Of a stretch of DNA of 64,000 nt, positions 43,158 to 52,227 are shown piece after piece. The notes beneath the pieces are model-generated. The model made no database searches. It had not been told where the DNA came from and worked only from the letters and a program-made list of their open reading frames with translations. Origin of the DNA: NZ13-RE01 sp964612975 (GTDB lineage Bacteria; Dictyoglomota; Dictyoglomia; Dictyoglomales; Dictyoglomaceae); the NCBI GenBank assembly GCA_964612975.1, contig CAZTGC010000002.1, positions 62,001-126,000 on the forward strand, given 5' to 3'. Position 1 is the stretch's first letter. Every line of letters starts with the position of its first letter. The position numbers and the translations under genes were made by a program.

Positions 43158-43535
43158 TTATACCTCTATAAGTTTTTTGTAGTCCTCAGAGGACAAAAGA
43201 TTATCATATTCTTTAGAGTTAGAAAACTCTAATATAACTATCCATCCATTATTATATGGATCTTCGTTTATTAATTCAGGTTTTTCTTTTAATTTTTCAT
43301 TCACTTTTATGATTTTTCCTGAAAGTGGAGAATAAATTTCTGAGGCAGTTTTTACTGACTCTAAGGTAGCAATAGCTTCTCCCTGTTTAATTTCCCTTCC
43401 AACCTCTGGAAGATCTACATATACCACATCTCCCAGTTCCTTTTGAGCATAATATGTAATTCCAATTATGGCTTCTTTTCCCTCTATTTTTACCCACTCA
43501 TGCTCCTTTGAATATTTTCTATCTTCAGGATACAT
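43158..43535 (-). CDS. gcvH: Glycine cleavage system H protein
   Basis: A 125-residue lipoyl-carrier protein. The lipoylated Lys is in ATLESVKTASEIYSP (K62). It shuttles the aminomethyl group between GcvP and GcvT. Its ATG follows the gcvT stop directly (TAAATG), and the AAAGGAG of its ribosome site is inside gcvT. Its need for lipoate gives the adjacent radical SAM pair an obvious target. Confidence 0.97.
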   Translation of the reverse strand: MYPEDRKYSKEHEWVKIEGKEAIIGITYYAQKELGDVVYVDLPEVGREIKQGEAIATLESVKTASEIYSPLSGKIIKVNEKLKEKPELINEDPYNNGWIVILEFSNSKEYDNLLSSEDYKKLIEV

Positions 43536-44627
43536 TTATTTCACTCCTTTCTTAATAGAAGTATTCTTAACAAAGGGAGGTTTAACTATTTTTATCTTAA
43601 TCCTTTTATCTCTAATTGCAATCTCTAAATTATTATCCAAGACCTCTTTTTTTAGATAGCCCATTCCAATTCCCTTATTTAAAGATGGAGAAAAGGTTCC
43701 ACTGGTTACCCAGCCGATTTTTTCATTATTATAAAAAAGTTTGCATCCTTCTCTTGGAATACCCTTTTCTAAAAGTTCAAAGGCAATTAAAAATTTTTCT
43801 CTTTTATCTTTTAACTCAACAAGTGCTTTTTTTCCAATAAAATCACAAGGTTTTTCTAATCTCACTACGAAGGAAAGATTTGCTTCCCATGGGGTTGTAT
43901 TTTCGTCAATTTCGTGTCCATATAAAGAATATCCCATCTCCAATCTTAAAGTATTTCTTGCCCCTAAACCACAAGGAGAAATTTTGAGATTTTCTATAAA
44001 ATATCTCCAAAATTCTTTAGCCTTATAATTGGGAATAAAGATTTCAAATCCATCTTCTCCTGTATAACCAGTTCTTGACAGGATTACCTCTGTTTCGAAT
44101 ATTTTAGTTGTATAAAAGTGATAATATTTTAAGTTTGAAAGATTTTCTTTTAGAAAAGATTGAAGAATTGATTCTGAAAGAGGCCCTTGTAGAGCAAGTA
44201 AAATCAGAAATTCGCTTTGATCTTCAATTTCCAGATTATTGAATTTATTTTCATTTATCCAAGATACGATTTTATCTTTATTTCCTGCATTTACTACTAA
44301 AAGATAATCCTGTTCATTTAACATATAAATTATAATATCGTCTAATATAGTTCCCTTTGGGGATAGAATTAAAGAATATTGAGCTTTACCTGAATATAAC
44401 TTACCAATATCGTTAGAGGTGATTTTTTGAAGAAATTCGTAAGACTTTTTTCCCTTAACTCTTATTCTTCCCATATGGGATATATCAAATATTCCAACAT
44501 TAGTTCTTACTTGTATATGCTCCTTAGTTATTCCTTCGTATTCTAAAGGCATATAACAACCTGCAAATTCTATAAATTTAGGATTTAGTTTTTTATGTTC
44601 TTCTTCTAAAAAAAGCCTCTTTGCCAT
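43536..44627 (-). CDS. gcvT: Aminomethyltransferase (T protein)
   Basis: A 363-residue tetrahydrofolate-dependent T protein that makes methylene-THF and ammonia. GIFDISHMGRIRVKG, SRTGYTGEDGFEIF and the C-terminal GWVTSGTFSPSLN are typical. I start at ATG 44627, 8 bases after AAAGGAG, rather than the GTG 9 bases upstream. It is the first gcv gene. Its ribosome site begins 2 bases after the T tract of the hup terminator, leaving no room for a separate promoter. Confidence 0.96.
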   Translation of the reverse strand: MAKRLFLEEEHKKLNPKFIEFAGCYMPLEYEGITKEHIQVRTNVGIFDISHMGRIRVKGKKSYEFLQKITSNDIGKLYSGKAQYSLILSPKGTILDDIIIYMLNEQDYLLVVNAGNKDKIVSWINENKFNNLEIEDQSEFLILLALQGPLSESILQSFLKENLSNLKYYHFYTTKIFETEVILSRTGYTGEDGFEIFIPNYKAKEFWRYFIENLKISPCGLGARNTLRLEMGYSLYGHEIDENTTPWEANLSFVVRLEKPCDFIGKKALVELKDKREKFLIAFELLEKGIPREGCKLFYNNEKIGWVTSGTFSPSLNKGIGMGYLKKEVLDNNLEIAIRDKRIKIKIVKPPFVKNTSIKKGVK

Positions 44628-44644
44628 ATTTTTCACTCCTTTGT

Positions 44645-44676
44645 AAAAAAATCAGGCTGGGATTTCCCCAGCCTGA
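44645..44676 (-). terminator. Hairpin terminator/attenuator between hup and gcvT
   Basis: On the minus strand TCAGGCTGGG pairs with CCCAGCCTGA (10 bp, small loop) followed by TTTTTTT. It ends the hup message, but the gcvT ribosome site AAAGGAG (44642-44636) starts two bases later. Confidence 0.9.
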
Positions 44677-44689
44677 GGGAGGCCCAATT

Positions 44690-44965
44690 TTATTTCTTTA
44701 CAGCTTCTCTTAATTCTTTTCCAGCACGAAAAACTGGTACCTTTGTTGCAGGAATTTTAATTGGTTGTTGGGTTCGAGGATTTCTTCCTTCTCTTGCTGC
44801 TCTTTTTCTAATAGAGAAGGTTCCAAAACCTACAAATTGAACTGCTTCTCCCTTTGCAAGAGCTTCAGTTATAGTTTCTATCATAGTATTGACTACCTTA
44901 GTAGCCTCTTTCTTTGTAATTTTTGCCTTCTCAGCTACCCTAGAAATAAATTCTGCCTTCTTCAT
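44690..44965 (-). CDS. hup: HU-family DNA-binding protein
   Basis: A 91-residue HU protein (MKKAEFISRVAEKAK, VQFVGFGTFSIRKRAAREGRNPRT, VPVFRAGKELREAV) that bends and wraps DNA. GGGGGTGA precedes the ATG, 27 bp after mazG. It is normal in length. A strong hairpin follows. Confidence 0.97.
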   Translation of the reverse strand: MKKAEFISRVAEKAKITKKEATKVVNTMIETITEALAKGEAVQFVGFGTFSIRKRAAREGRNPRTQQPIKIPATKVPVFRAGKELREAVKK

Positions 44966-44992
44966 TCTTTTTCACCCCCTTTCCGGCAGGTT

Positions 44993-45760
44993 TTAAAAAA
45001 TAGTTTTAGAAAATTCCCACCACTTATCCATTTCTTCTAATGTTAACTCTTCCCATTTTTTCCCTTCTTCTTTTAGTTTTTTCTCCACAAACCTAAATCT
45101 TTCAATAAACTTTTCATTGGTATTTTTTAAGGCAAGCTCTGGATTTATTCCTAAATGTCGAGAAAGATTCACAATACTAAATAATAAATCACCAATTTCT
45201 TCTTCTATTTTTTCTTTTTTCTCAGTCTTTAATGCTTCTTCTAATTCAACCATCTCTTCCTTTAATTTTGGAAATACCTCCATGGCATTTCTCCAATCAA
45301 ATCCAACATGAGACACCTTTTCTTGAATTCTTAATGAAGCCAGTAGAGAGGGTAATATCTTAGGAACTCCATCTAAAATTCCTTTATTATTTTCCTCTTG
45401 TTTTAAATTCTCCCAATTTATCAGAATTTCCTCTACATTTCTTACTTCTTTTTTCCCAAAAATATGGGGATGTCTTGCAATAAGTTTCTCCCTAACGAAG
45501 GATAAAACATCAGATAGTTTAAAAATTCCCTTCTCTTCTGCCATTATACTTTGCATAATTATGTGAATAAGAACATCCCCTAATTCTTCTTTTGTACTTT
45601 CTTCCTTATTTTCTTTAATACTTTCTACAAGTTCGTAGGTTTCTTCTAAAAAATAAGTTAGAAGAGAATGAGGTGTCTGTTTCATATCCCAAGGACATTC
45701 TCTTCTCACTCTTTGAAGAATGTTGACCAGTTCTAAAAAATTTTTACTTAACTCTTCCAT
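44993..45760 (-). CDS. mazG: MazG nucleoside triphosphate pyrophosphohydrolase
   Basis: A 255-residue tandem MazG. The first domain has CPWDMKQTPHSLLTYFLEETYELVE and EELGDVLIHII (ExxED/ExxD metal site); the second has EKIEEEIGDLLFSIVNLSRHLG and EEIGDL. It hydrolyses non-canonical NTPs and helps in stress. It is cotranscribed with hup from a promoter near 45.8 kb; no clear ribosome site precedes its ATG. Length typical of full-size MazG. Confidence 0.95.
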   Translation of the reverse strand: MEELSKNFLELVNILQRVRRECPWDMKQTPHSLLTYFLEETYELVESIKENKEESTKEELGDVLIHIIMQSIMAEEKGIFKLSDVLSFVREKLIARHPHIFGKKEVRNVEEILINWENLKQEENNKGILDGVPKILPSLLASLRIQEKVSHVGFDWRNAMEVFPKLKEEMVELEEALKTEKKEKIEEEIGDLLFSIVNLSRHLGINPELALKNTNEKFIERFRFVEKKLKEEGKKWEELTLEEMDKWWEFSKTIF

Positions 45761-45811
45761 TTGAAATTATCTTAATTTTTTATTACCAAAATATTATTGA
45801 TTTTCTCTATA

Positions 45812-45839
45812 ATTATAGCATTACTTTTAAAAAAGACAA
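45812..45839 (-). promoter_or_regulatory. Promoter of mazG-hup
   Basis: TTGTCT (45839-45834), 16-base spacer, and TATAAT (45817-45812) preceded by TGC, an extended -10, on the minus strand; about 52 bases before the mazG ATG. Confidence 0.7.
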
Positions 45840-45923
45840 GGGATATCAACATTTTTAAAAGATTTTTCTCTTTAAAATAGAATCTTCCTATATTTTAAAC
45901 CTACGATTTTTCCTTAATTTTTA

Positions 45924-46994
45924 TTAGGACTCCTCTGTGGAAGGTAATGGGGTTTTTACATCTTCTCTATAAAATATTTGTTGAAATTTAATCAATTTTC
46001 TCCAAAGGTTCATCCATATATCCCTATCGGAAAAATCTCTCTCTATCTTTGCTTTTTTATATTGTTCCTCTAACCACTTATTGAATACTTTACCCCTCTT
46101 TTCATTAAGAATAGTTTTTTCAATCTCTGGCTTTGCTTGAATATATGGAAGAGTGTATGCCTCTTTTATTTCACTTACATTAGTAATATAGTATCCTTTG
46201 TCTGTTTTTATTGGATTACTTACCTGATTTAAAGGAAGGGTAAAGGTGATCTTTTCAATCTCTGGAGCTAAATATCCAGAAGATATATAGCCTAAATCTC
46301 CACCTTTATCTTTAGTTAAGGAATCTTCAGAATATTTTTTGGCAGCATCAGCAAAAGATATTTTTTGCTCTCTAATTTCCTTTACTACCTCCTTTGCCCT
46401 TTTTTCATCTTTAATCAATATTATAGAAACCTTGTATTGTTTAGGATTTTCAAAAAGATATTTATTTTCTTCATAATACTTTTTCATTTCATTTTCACTA
46501 ACCTTTTCATCTTTTCCAATTTCCGCTATAAGTTTTGAGGATAATAAACTCTTTTTAATTTCCTTTTTAAAGGTACTGGGATTTAATCCATATTGAGCTA
46601 ATGCCATTTCAAATTGAAGCTTTGTGGAAAATTGTTTTTCAATCTCTTTATATTTACTTTCAATTTCACTATTACTTACAATTATTCCTCTCCTTTTTGT
46701 CTCGTTTTCTATTATTTTCCATTGAGCTAATCCTTTAACGGCTTCCTCTCTTACAGTAGATAATAATTTCTTCCCTTCTGTAGTTGTAAAGTCAACACCA
46801 AAATACATTACATATTGATCTTTTACCCTTTTGAATTGGTCCTTATAATCCACTCTGGAAATAGAAAGTTCATTTACCTTTATTACAGGATAATTGTTCA
46901 TTTGATAATAAATAAAAGCAATTAAAACCCCTATTAATGCACCAATAATTACGAAAATGATAAAGATCTTTTGAAAAATTCTTTTTAAGCCCAT
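45924..46994 (-). CDS. prsA: Membrane-anchored SurA/PrsA-type peptidyl-prolyl isomerase
   Basis: A 356-residue foldase. A single N-terminal membrane helix (about residues 9-30, no cleavage site or lipobox Cys) anchors it outside the membrane. A SurA-like N-terminal chaperone domain (about 40-180) is followed by a parvulin domain (about 180-275: VSIILIKDEKRAKEVV, FADAAKKYSEDSLTKDKGGDLGY, TDKGYYITNV). It helps exported proteins fold. It lies 45 bp downstream of mfd, a common pairing. Confidence 0.9.
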   Translation of the reverse strand: MGLKRIFQKIFIIFVIIGALIGVLIAFIYYQMNNYPVIKVNELSISRVDYKDQFKRVKDQYVMYFGVDFTTTEGKKLLSTVREEAVKGLAQWKIIENETKRRGIIVSNSEIESKYKEIEKQFSTKLQFEMALAQYGLNPSTFKKEIKKSLLSSKLIAEIGKDEKVSENEMKKYYEENKYLFENPKQYKVSIILIKDEKRAKEVVKEIREQKISFADAAKKYSEDSLTKDKGGDLGYISSGYLAPEIEKITFTLPLNQVSNPIKTDKGYYITNVSEIKEAYTLPYIQAKPEIEKTILNEKRGKVFNKWLEEQYKKAKIERDFSDRDIWMNLWRKLIKFQQIFYREDVKTPLPSTEES

Positions 46995-47039
46995 GTTCCT
47001 ATCACCTCTTTAGTTATTTTTTAATCTTTTGGGATTATA

Positions 47040-50000
47040 TCACGGTTTTTTTTCATAAACCAGTGAGATCTCTTTCAAAAATTTAATTATAAACTTACCT
47101 TGAGTACTAAGGTTTCCAGAAGGTAAAGAAAGCTCTTTTTTTTCATAGGGAAAGTGAAATATGACTTTATCCTTTGATATGTCTATTTTAGATATTTTTA
47201 TTTTTTGAGCTCTATATTTCATCTCTGCTAAAATAAATAGGACGTCAGCCTCCTCGGGTATTTTTCCGTAAATATCTTCCATCTCTTTTTTTATTTCTTC
47301 TAAAGAATCTATTTTTTCAATGTTTACAAGTTTTTGGTAATAATAAATCCTTTCACTAATATTTGAAATATAATTTTCAGGAATAACTATGGAATATGGT
47401 AAAGATATTTTGCAGTTTACTGTTTCCTCTTTCTTTTCTTGTTTTAATTCTTTAATAGTTTCTTCCAACATTTGCATGTAAAGATAGAATCCTACCTCCT
47501 CCATATGTCCATGTTGTTCCTTTCCTAATAAGTTTCCTGCTCCTCTTATTTCTAAGTCCCTTAATGCTAATCTTAATCCAGAACCTAAGGTGGAAAATTC
47601 CTTTAAAGCCTCTAATCTTTTTATACTTTCAGTAGATAATGATTTCCAAGGAGCATGGAGAAAATATGCATAGGCTTTTCTTGAAGATCTTCCTATTCTC
47701 CCCCTGAGCTGATAAAGTTGAGCTAATCCCATATGTTCAGCATTTTCTATAAATAGAGTGTTAGCGTTAGGAACATCTAAACCCGATTCAACAATTGTTG
47801 TTGTAACGAGTATATCAATTTTACCTTCATAAAAATCTGACATCACCTTTGTTAATTCTTCTTCTCTCATTTTTCCATGGGCAATTCCAATTCTTGCTTC
47901 TGGAACTAAATTTTTTATCATTTTAGCTATAGATTCTAAGCGGGATATCTCATTACAAACATAATATACTTGTCCCTTTCTCTCCAGTTCTCTTTTAATT
48001 CCCTCTTGAATTATCTGGGGATTAAATTCTATTACGAAAGTTTCGATGGGAAGTCTATTTTGAGGGGGAGTTTCTAAAACAGAGAAATTTCTTATACCGC
48101 TTAAAACCATGGATAAGGTTCTTGGTATAGGGGTTGCAGATAGATAGAGAATATCTACCTTAGGATATTTCTTTTTAAATCCCTCCTTTTGAAAAACTCC
48201 AAACCTGTGCTCTTCATCTATTATTATTAGGCCTAAATCTTTGAATTCTACATCTTTTTGTAAGATTCTATGAGTTCCAATAAGAATATCTATTTCGCCT
48301 CTTTTTAAACTTTCTAAAATTCTTTTCTGCTCCAAAGCTGGTTTTAATCTGCTTAAAACCTCTACTTTTACTGGGAAAATATCTAATCTTTCTTGAAATA
48401 CTCTCCAATGTTGGAAGGAAAGGAGAGTAGTAGGAACTAAGACTGCCACTTGTTTTCCATCTAAAACAGCTTTAAAACTCGCTCTTATAGCTAATTCTGT
48501 TTTTCCAAACCCTACATCCCCAATCAAAATTCTTTCCATGGGTTTTTTAGACTCCATATCTCTTTTAATTTCATAAAGTGCCTTTAATTGATCTTCAGTT
48601 TCTTCGTAGGGAAAGTTTGTTTCTAATTCTCTCTGCCATTCGGTATCTTGGGAAAAGGCATAGCCCTCCTCTATTTCTCTTTTTGCATACATCTTTATTA
48701 ATTCTTGAGCAATCTTTCTAACTGACTCCTTTATTCTCTTTTTTGTCTCTTCCCAATTTCTTGTCCCTAATCTACTTAATGTAGGGGGGTGATTACTGGG
48801 AGAAATATATTTTTGGATTAAATGCATTTCTTCTAAAGGAACAAAAATATAAGTTTGATCAGCATACTCTAATTGAATATACTCCTTTGTCTCATTTTTA
48901 ATTGTAAGTTTTCTTAAACCTAAAAATTTTCCTATCCCATAATTTATATGGACAATATAATCTCCTACTTCAAAAGAGCTTAAATTTACAGATTTTTCAT
49001 TACTTTTTAGAATCTTTATAGGTCTTTTCCTTTTCCATCCAAATATTTCTTTATCAGTTAATACTAAAACCCTCGCCTTTTCCCAAATAAATCCTTCTTT
49101 TATCTCATCGGAAATTAAAAATTTAATGTTTTTTACAAGTTTTTTAAGTCTTTCTTTTAATATCTCTTTATAATCACTTTGAAGATATATATTCCATCCC
49201 TCCATCAAATATTTCTCTAAATCTTTCTCCAAAATTTCTCCCTTTCCTCTATAAGTAGGTGGAGAGGAGAAAGAAAGAATAATATTAGGGTTTTGATGGT
49301 AATTTATTAAAATTTTAGGAAAATTCTCCATATATCCTAAGAAGTCAGATTTGATCAAATATAAATCATTAGGAATCTTTTCTTTATAATACATTCTTCT
49401 TTCAAAATTTTCTTTCCCTTTATCTTCCCATAATTCAAGAGATTTAATACTTTCTTCGAAATTTTCAAATACCATCAAAGTGTTAAAGGGTAAATAATCA
49501 AAAAAAGTAGCTTTTTCTTCTCTTTTTAAAAATAGTTTTTCTTCGTTCCTTGCTCCCAATAATTCATTGATAGGTGATAGAGAAAATTTATCAATTAATT
49601 CAACAGATCTTTGTGTTTCAGGATTAAAGAATCTTAATGATTCTATCTCATCTCCCGTAAACTCAATTCTTAGAGGGAGAGAATATGAGGGTGAGAATAT
49701 ATCTATAATTCCCCCTTTTATACTAAATTGTCCTACCCTTTCTACCCTATCGGTTCTTTCATAAGAGTTTGCCTTTAAATATTCTAAAATTTTTTCTCTT
49801 CTTATCTCTATTCCTTTTTCTAAATAGATAAAATTTTCTTTTAATTTCTGAGGAGGTAATAATGGGTAAATTAAAGATTTTGTACAGGTTAAAATAAAAG
49901 ATTTTTCATTTTTTAAGATTTTTCCAAGAACGTTAATTCTTTTGCCTTCTGTAATGGGAGATCTTAGGGGTTTCTCATATGGAAGATGGACGAAAGGGGG

Positions 50001-50234
50001 GAAGATGCAAAGGTTTTCTATATATTGAGAAAGAAAACTCCACATCTCTAATTTATCTTCTTCATTTATAATCCATAAAATATTAGAATCATGATGTGGG
50101 TTTAGAATATATAAAAAAAGAGGGAAAGCTCCTGGAGAAAGACCAGAGACTTTTATCTCTTTTTCCCTTTTAATACTATATAGAAGAGCCTTTAAATCTT
50201 CATCTTTATCAAGATATTTTTCTAAAACAAACAT
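47040..50234 (-). CDS. mfd: Transcription-repair coupling factor
   Basis: A 1064-residue Mfd that removes stalled RNA polymerase and recruits UvrA. UvrB-homology domain at the N-terminus, RNA polymerase-interacting domain (FEVGDYIVHINYGIGKFLG, about residue 420), the translocase with Walker A GDVGFGKTELAIRA and DEEHRFG box, and the C-terminal TRCF domain are all present. It overlaps pth by 13 bp. Length usual. Confidence 0.96.
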   Translation of the reverse strand: MFVLEKYLDKDEDLKALLYSIKREKEIKVSGLSPGAFPLFLYILNPHHDSNILWIINEEDKLEMWSFLSQYIENLCIFPPFVHLPYEKPLRSPITEGKRINVLGKILKNEKSFILTCTKSLIYPLLPPQKLKENFIYLEKGIEIRREKILEYLKANSYERTDRVERVGQFSIKGGIIDIFSPSYSLPLRIEFTGDEIESLRFFNPETQRSVELIDKFSLSPINELLGARNEEKLFLKREEKATFFDYLPFNTLMVFENFEESIKSLELWEDKGKENFERRMYYKEKIPNDLYLIKSDFLGYMENFPKILINYHQNPNIILSFSSPPTYRGKGEILEKDLEKYLMEGWNIYLQSDYKEILKERLKKLVKNIKFLISDEIKEGFIWEKARVLVLTDKEIFGWKRKRPIKILKSNEKSVNLSSFEVGDYIVHINYGIGKFLGLRKLTIKNETKEYIQLEYADQTYIFVPLEEMHLIQKYISPSNHPPTLSRLGTRNWEETKKRIKESVRKIAQELIKMYAKREIEEGYAFSQDTEWQRELETNFPYEETEDQLKALYEIKRDMESKKPMERILIGDVGFGKTELAIRASFKAVLDGKQVAVLVPTTLLSFQHWRVFQERLDIFPVKVEVLSRLKPALEQKRILESLKRGEIDILIGTHRILQKDVEFKDLGLIIIDEEHRFGVFQKEGFKKKYPKVDILYLSATPIPRTLSMVLSGIRNFSVLETPPQNRLPIETFVIEFNPQIIQEGIKRELERKGQVYYVCNEISRLESIAKMIKNLVPEARIGIAHGKMREEELTKVMSDFYEGKIDILVTTTIVESGLDVPNANTLFIENAEHMGLAQLYQLRGRIGRSSRKAYAYFLHAPWKSLSTESIKRLEALKEFSTLGSGLRLALRDLEIRGAGNLLGKEQHGHMEEVGFYLYMQMLEETIKELKQEKKEETVNCKISLPYSIVIPENYISNISERIYYYQKLVNIEKIDSLEEIKKEMEDIYGKIPEEADVLFILAEMKYRAQKIKISKIDISKDKVIFHFPYEKKELSLPSGNLSTQGKFIIKFLKEISLVYEKKP

Positions 50235-50803
50235 TTTCTATTAAAAAGGTTTTGTGCTTTATCCCATCCCTCTTCTAAAATTATTTTAATGATTTCAGGG
50301 GTTAGTTTGATAACTTTTTCTATAATCAATTTCTCTTCCTCATTAAAATTTGATAATACATGCTCTATAATCTCATCCTTTGATTTAGGTCTCCCAATTC
50401 CAATTCTCAATCTATAAAAGTCCTTAGAACCTATTTCTTGAATTATTGATTTGATGCCCTTATGTCCTCCATCTTTTCCATCATATCTAATCCTTAGTCT
50501 TCCCAATTCTAAATCTAAATCATCATGAATTACAAGAATTTCTTTTGGATCAGAGAAATAAACAGAAAGAAATTCCTTTACTCCAGTACCACTTAAATTC
50601 ATATATGTCTGAGGTTTAATTAAATATATTTTTTTATTATAAATTTCTTTAAGAGTTAGATGATAGGAGGAGGATTTTTTCCATCTTGGAAAATTAAGAT
50701 AACTTTGTAAATAGTCAACTATCATGAAACCAATATTGTGGCGAGTTTCTGAATATTCAAAACCCGGATTTCCTAATCCTATTATAGTTAACCTTTCAAT
50801 CAT
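50222..50803 (-). CDS. pth: Peptidyl-tRNA hydrolase
   Basis: A 193-residue Pth that recycles peptidyl-tRNA. GLGNPGFEYSETRHNIGFM carries the catalytic His (H22), with KPQTYMNLSGTGV and VIHDDLDLELGRLRIR. It overlaps MEMO1 by ATGA upstream and mfd by 13 bp downstream. Complete. Confidence 0.96.
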   Translation of the reverse strand: MIERLTIIGLGNPGFEYSETRHNIGFMIVDYLQSYLNFPRWKKSSSYHLTLKEIYNKKIYLIKPQTYMNLSGTGVKEFLSVYFSDPKEILVIHDDLDLELGRLRIRYDGKDGGHKGIKSIIQEIGSKDFYRLRIGIGRPKSKDEIIEHVLSNFNEEEKLIIEKVIKLTPEIIKIILEEGWDKAQNLFNRKCLF

Positions 50804-51597
50804 TTTAAAAATACTATTCCTGCGTATCCTACTACCCCACTGTAGTCTTGAGTTACATCTCCTGAGGTTTTGTAGTCTATAAGTTTGGCATTTTTAATTC
50901 CTAAATAATTAAGAATTAAAAGTAAAATTATAATAGGTCCAACCCCACATATACTTATTCTTTTTAATTTAACCCTTTCATAAAACTCCTTGGGATCTAT
51001 ATTTAAAATAGCTTCTATTGCATAAGAATCTTTTTCTTTTGCTACTTCTTGAGGTTCATTATGGGAAAAATCTGAACTTGCTATGATTAATACCTCTTCA
51101 TCTATGCTATTCTTTATAGCATTAGCTAAATCTTCTAAAGCATTCCAGCTATAGTTATATATGGTAATGGGAACTATCTCGGCTTTGGGATTTAAATATT
51201 GCAAAAGGGGCAGTTGAACTTCTAGGGAATGTTCTAAAGTATGGGCAGAAAAATCTTCTCTTAAGTATTTAGAATTTTTTAATATTTTTTTAGATAACTC
51301 CTCTTCAATGTTTGATTCTCCCAAGGGGGTTATCCAAGAGCCCTTAGAATAGATAGCATAAGGATGTCCCAAACCATGGTGATTAGGCCCTAAAAGGATA
51401 ACTTTGTTGGGAATATCTATGCAGGAATAGACCTCTCCTGCAATGGAACCAGAGTATATATACCCTGCATGAGGAGATATACATCCTTTAGCTTTTATAA
51501 TTTTTTCTTTTTTTTCTATAAACCTGTTTAAATATTTGAGAAGCTCCTCTTTATCTTTTGGATAAAAGTATCCTGCTACCTGTGGCAATCTTTTCAT
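50800..51597 (-). CDS. MEMO1 family protein (AmmeMemoRadiSam component B)
   Basis: A 265-residue MEMO-fold protein. GCISPHAGYIYSGSIAGEVYS, LLGPNHHGLGHP and HTLEHSLEVQLPLLQYL give the metal-binding His set shared with extradiol dioxygenases; function in bacteria is unproven, usually tied to AMMECR1 and a radical SAM partner. Neither partner is next to it here. The TATAAT lies 8 bases before the ATG with no ribosome site, so it may be leaderless. It overlaps pth by 4 bp. Confidence 0.9.
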   Translation of the reverse strand: MKRLPQVAGYFYPKDKEELLKYLNRFIEKKEKIIKAKGCISPHAGYIYSGSIAGEVYSCIDIPNKVILLGPNHHGLGHPYAIYSKGSWITPLGESNIEEELSKKILKNSKYLREDFSAHTLEHSLEVQLPLLQYLNPKAEIVPITIYNYSWNALEDLANAIKNSIDEEVLIIASSDFSHNEPQEVAKEKDSYAIEAILNIDPKEFYERVKLKRISICGVGPIIILLLILNYLGIKNAKLIDYKTSGDVTQDYSGVVGYAGIVFLK

Positions 51598-51604
51598 GGG
51601 TATA

Positions 51605-51610
51605 ATTATA
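51605..51610 (-). promoter_or_regulatory. -10 element directly before the MEMO1 start
   Basis: TATAAT (51610-51605) ends 7 bases before the MEMO1 ATG, so transcription would begin at or next to the start codon. There is no Shine-Dalgarno. The -35 region (near 51630) is poor. Confidence 0.55.
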
Positions 51611-51667
51611 CTAAAAATTTTTATATTTCACTACATAAAAATAAATTAATTACCTCATATTGTCCCC

Positions 51668-51696
51668 TTGACTAAGCAAGTATTTTTATATATCAT
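51668..51696 (+). promoter_or_regulatory. Promoter of the tRNA array
   Basis: TTGACT at 51668-51673, 17-base spacer and TATCAT at 51691-51696, 12 bases before the tRNA-Pro 5' end. It may serve all eight tRNAs and possibly tig beyond. Confidence 0.7.
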
Positions 51697-51708
51697 TTTA
51701 TTAGCCAG

Positions 51709-51785
51709 CGGGGCATGGCGCAGTGGATAAGCGCGCCTGGTTTGGGACCAGGAGGTCGCTGGTTCAAATCCAGCTGCCCCGACCA
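51709..51785 (+). tRNA. tRNA-Pro (anticodon TGG)
   Basis: Acceptor CGGGGCA pairs with TGCCCCG; anticodon arm CCTGG-TTTGGGA-CCAGG gives TGG; T arm GCTGG-TTCAAAT-CCAGC; encoded CCA at 51783-51785. Confidence 0.97.
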
Positions 51786-51792
51786 GGATGGT

Positions 51793-51870
<78 letters not shown>

Positions 51871-51875
51871 GTTTT

Positions 51876-51952
51876 GCGCCCATAGCTCAGCTGGATAGAG
51901 CGGCAGACTTCGAATCTGCGGGCCGGAGGTTCGAATCCTCCTGGGCGCGCCA
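51876..51952 (+). tRNA. tRNA-Arg (anticodon TCG)
   Basis: Acceptor GCGCCCA/TGGGCGC; anticodon arm GCAGA-CTTCGAA-TCTGC gives TCG; CCA encoded. Confidence 0.97.
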
Positions 51953-51967
51953 AATTACCGGATAAAT

Positions 51968-52045
51968 GGTGAACGTAGCTCAGTTTGGTAGAGCGCTGGG
52001 TTGTGGCCCCAGTGGTCGCGGGTTCAAATCCCGTCGTTCACCCCA
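51968..52045 (+). tRNA. tRNA-His (anticodon GTG)
   Basis: Includes the G at position -1 (51968) opposite C73, typical of histidine tRNA; acceptor GTGAACG/CGTTCAC; anticodon arm CTGGG-TTGTGGC-CCCAG gives GTG; CCA encoded. Confidence 0.97.
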
Positions 52046-52052
52046 CATTAGA

Positions 52053-52129
52053 GCGCCCGTAGCTCAGTAGGACAGAGCAACGGACTTCTAATCCGTGGGC
52101 CGGAGGTTCGAATCCTCCCGGGCGCGCCA
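52053..52129 (+). tRNA. tRNA-Arg (anticodon TCT)
   Basis: Acceptor GCGCCCG/CGGGCGC; anticodon arm ACGGA-CTTCTAA-TCCGT gives TCT; CCA encoded. Closely similar to the Arg(TCG) gene at 51876, suggesting a duplication with anticodon change. Confidence 0.97.
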
Positions 52130-52142
52130 TTTGTTTAATATT

Positions 52143-52218
52143 GAGCCGTTAGCTCAACAGGTAGAGCACCTGACTCTTAATCAGGGGGTTGCAGGTTCGA
52201 TTCCTGCACGGCTCACCA
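52143..52218 (+). tRNA. tRNA-Lys (anticodon CTT)
   Basis: Acceptor GAGCCGT/ACGGCTC; anticodon arm CCTGA-CTCTTAA-TCAGG gives CTT; CCA encoded. Confidence 0.97.
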
Positions 52219-52227
52219 TCTTTTAAT

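Noticed and set aside
44600..44690. Glycine riboswitch before gcvT
   Set aside because: The space between hup and gcvT is about 60 bases and holds only a terminator hairpin; no tandem aptamer can fit.
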